Assembly: GCA_934511335.1 (NCBI GenBank)
Contig: CAKSWL010000144.1
Coordinates: 1 to 5,966, forward strand
Length of the DNA: 5,966 bases
From: an uncultured Cloacibacillus sp.
GTDB taxonomy: Bacteria > Synergistota > Synergistia > Synergistales > Synergistaceae
Direction: 5' to 3'
Every line of letters begins with the position of its first letter. Position 1 is the stretch's first letter. The notes below the pieces were generated by a model, which searched no databases, had not been told where the DNA came from, and worked only from the letters and a program-made list of their open reading frames with translations. Below, in pieces: positions 5,391-5,966 of the stretch. The position numbers and the translations under genes were made by a program.

Positions 5391-5759
5391 AAAGCCGCGT
5401 ATGTTTATGCTGCTCTTATCCAGGCAGTCGAAGACCCGCGCGGCGCAGCAAAGAGGCGCCGCCGCGGTCGCGGACATGCCGCCGATGGCGTGAGGGGCCC
5501 CCTGAGGTCGTGCGGCATCCGGGCAAGCTGGTCCCGCTCCTGCTCCTCCTTATAAGTGAGCTGTCCGCTCTCCTCCACGGATTTTCCGCTTCGGCCCTCT
5601 TATTTGAGACAAGCCTCCCAAAGCGGCGCGGTCGGATGATAGTCCTTGTGTGTGCGTGCGCTGTGCCCTGCAATACTCTTCCGGGGAGGGCGCATAGTCC
5701 AGCCCCAGGCGTTCGGGCATATGGCGCCGTCGGCATACGCCGCGCCTCTGCTCGCCTTT
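5391..5759 (-). pseudogene. Decayed sensor histidine kinase fragment (PAS-like region plus HisKA)
   Basis: No single frame is a good protein, but on the - strand successive pieces match the order of a PAS/HisKA sensor kinase. At 5720-5670 the frame gives MPERLGLDYAPSPEEYC, like the start of a PAS fold. In a second frame, 5650-5603 gives HKDYHPTA...EACLK, then a TAA at 5602-5600. The same frame continues with EEQERDQLARMPHDLRGPL (5551-5495 region), which carries the H-box; the phospho-acceptor His codon is at 5512-5510. At about 5491 the frame shifts. One missing A in CTCACGCC would restore PLNAIGGM, and the new frame reads AIGGMSATAAA, then RVFDCLDKSS. Kinases of this class read HDIRTPMNAIxGM...RVxDCLxKIS. 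Each piece has the GC-rich third positions of real coding DNA. The ATPase and receiver domains are missing. At least two frameshifts and one stop make this a relic. Exact ends are uncertain. Confidence 0.7.
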
Positions 5760-5850
5760 TTAGAAGCGGTCTGTAATAATAATGAGGCGAAGGTTTTATA
5801 AAAATAGCGGCATAAAGACGTGCAAAAAATATGGGATGATGCGCTGATAA

Positions 5851-5880
5851 AGCCCCTCGCCGCAGACGGGGGCTCCTTTT
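5851..5880. terminator. Terminator between converging regions
   Basis: AGCCCC (5851-5856) pairs with GGGGCT (5869-5874) over 6 bp with a 12-nt loop. On the - strand it is followed by TTTATC and lies about 27 nt beyond the stop of the gene entering from the right, which it probably terminates. On the + strand CCTTTT follows. The AT-rich stretch to its left, 5771-5847, shows no gene or structure that I can identify. Confidence 0.6.
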
Positions 5881-5900
5881 CGCGGCCGTTTCCCCTGCGC

Positions 5901-5966
5901 TTACTTTTTCCAGCTCAGCGTGTCGAGCTTTTCCAGCGGGAAGTTAAGAAGCGTGTCGGCCTGGGG
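5901..5966 (-). CDS. C-terminal end of an unidentified - strand gene (partial)
   Basis: Reading the - strand from the right edge gives 21 codons and a TAA at 5903-5901. The peptide begins PQADTLLNFPLEKL and ends TLSWKK, with typical GC-rich third positions (ACG, CTT, CTG, CTC, AGC). A terminator hairpin lies about 27 nt past the stop, where a true gene end would have one. The rest of the gene is outside the window. I do not recognise the family from so few residues. Confidence 0.6.
   Translation of the reverse strand, partial: PQADTLLNFPLEKLDTLSWKK

Noticed and set aside
5416..5736. 106-codon - strand ORF
   Set aside because: It is open by chance, and its frame is not the one that carries the kinase motifs. 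The product is arginine-rich without family features.
5510..5776. 88-codon + strand ORF starting with a hydrophobic leucine run
   Set aside because: There is no good ribosome site, its hydrophobic stretch is antisense to the kinase H-box region, and the rest is low-complexity. The - strand kinase relic explains the region better.
1..5966. CRISPR array, tRNA/rRNA genes, insertion sequences or prophage genes
   Set aside because: No regularly spaced repeats, cloverleaf-like segments, transposase or integrase motifs were seen on either strand.

Overview
The window looks like a chromosomal segment of a moderately high-GC anaerobic bacterium. Coding regions are GC-rich with G or C at most third positions, yet ATA isoleucine codons are frequent and the control regions are AT-rich. 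Together with the gene content (CitG-type cofactor enzyme, XRE/ImmA pair, Elp3-like radical SAM protein, short old-yellow-enzyme reductase, RpiR regulator), this suggests a Synergistota-like or related fermentative anaerobe. That placement is inference, not proof.

Positions 1-2898 hold co-directional genes on the + strand. A short open frame ends inside the start codon of a CitG/MdcB-family triphosphoribosyl-dephospho-CoA synthase (153-1022), which makes the prosthetic-group precursor of citrate lyase or malonate decarboxylase. Its AT-rich 3' end runs into a promoter region for a probable operon: an XRE repressor-like protein (1114-1479), an overlapping ImmA/IrrE-type zinc protease (1463-1906), and, 15 nt later, an Elp3-like radical SAM protein without an acetyltransferase domain (1922-2875). 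A 9-bp hairpin with a short T run follows directly.

Positions 2908-4200 carry a flavin-dependent oxidoreductase of the old yellow enzyme family (2921-4084) with a C-terminal cysteine cluster and no C-terminal FAD/NAD domain. Two tandem terminators follow.

Positions 4200-5365 hold an independently promoted RpiR-family HTH-SIS regulator (4335-5201). It has a near-consensus promoter, a widely spaced inverted repeat as possible operator, and an unusual 3' untranslated region in which a 10-bp long-range pairing competes with a terminator stem. A second strong hairpin terminator follows.

Positions 5391-5759 contain no intact gene. Read on the - strand, they hold a decayed piece of a PAS/HisKA sensor histidine kinase: PAS-like, H-box and post-H-box segments appear in order but in different frames. 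Positions 5771-5847 are AT-rich and show nothing recognisable. The window closes with a terminator and the last 21 codons of an unidentified - strand gene.

The genes do not form one pathway. The most system-like unit is the XRE-ImmA pair, a repressor with its putative cognate protease, possibly extended by the radical SAM gene. No phage, transposase, CRISPR array, tRNA or rRNA was seen.
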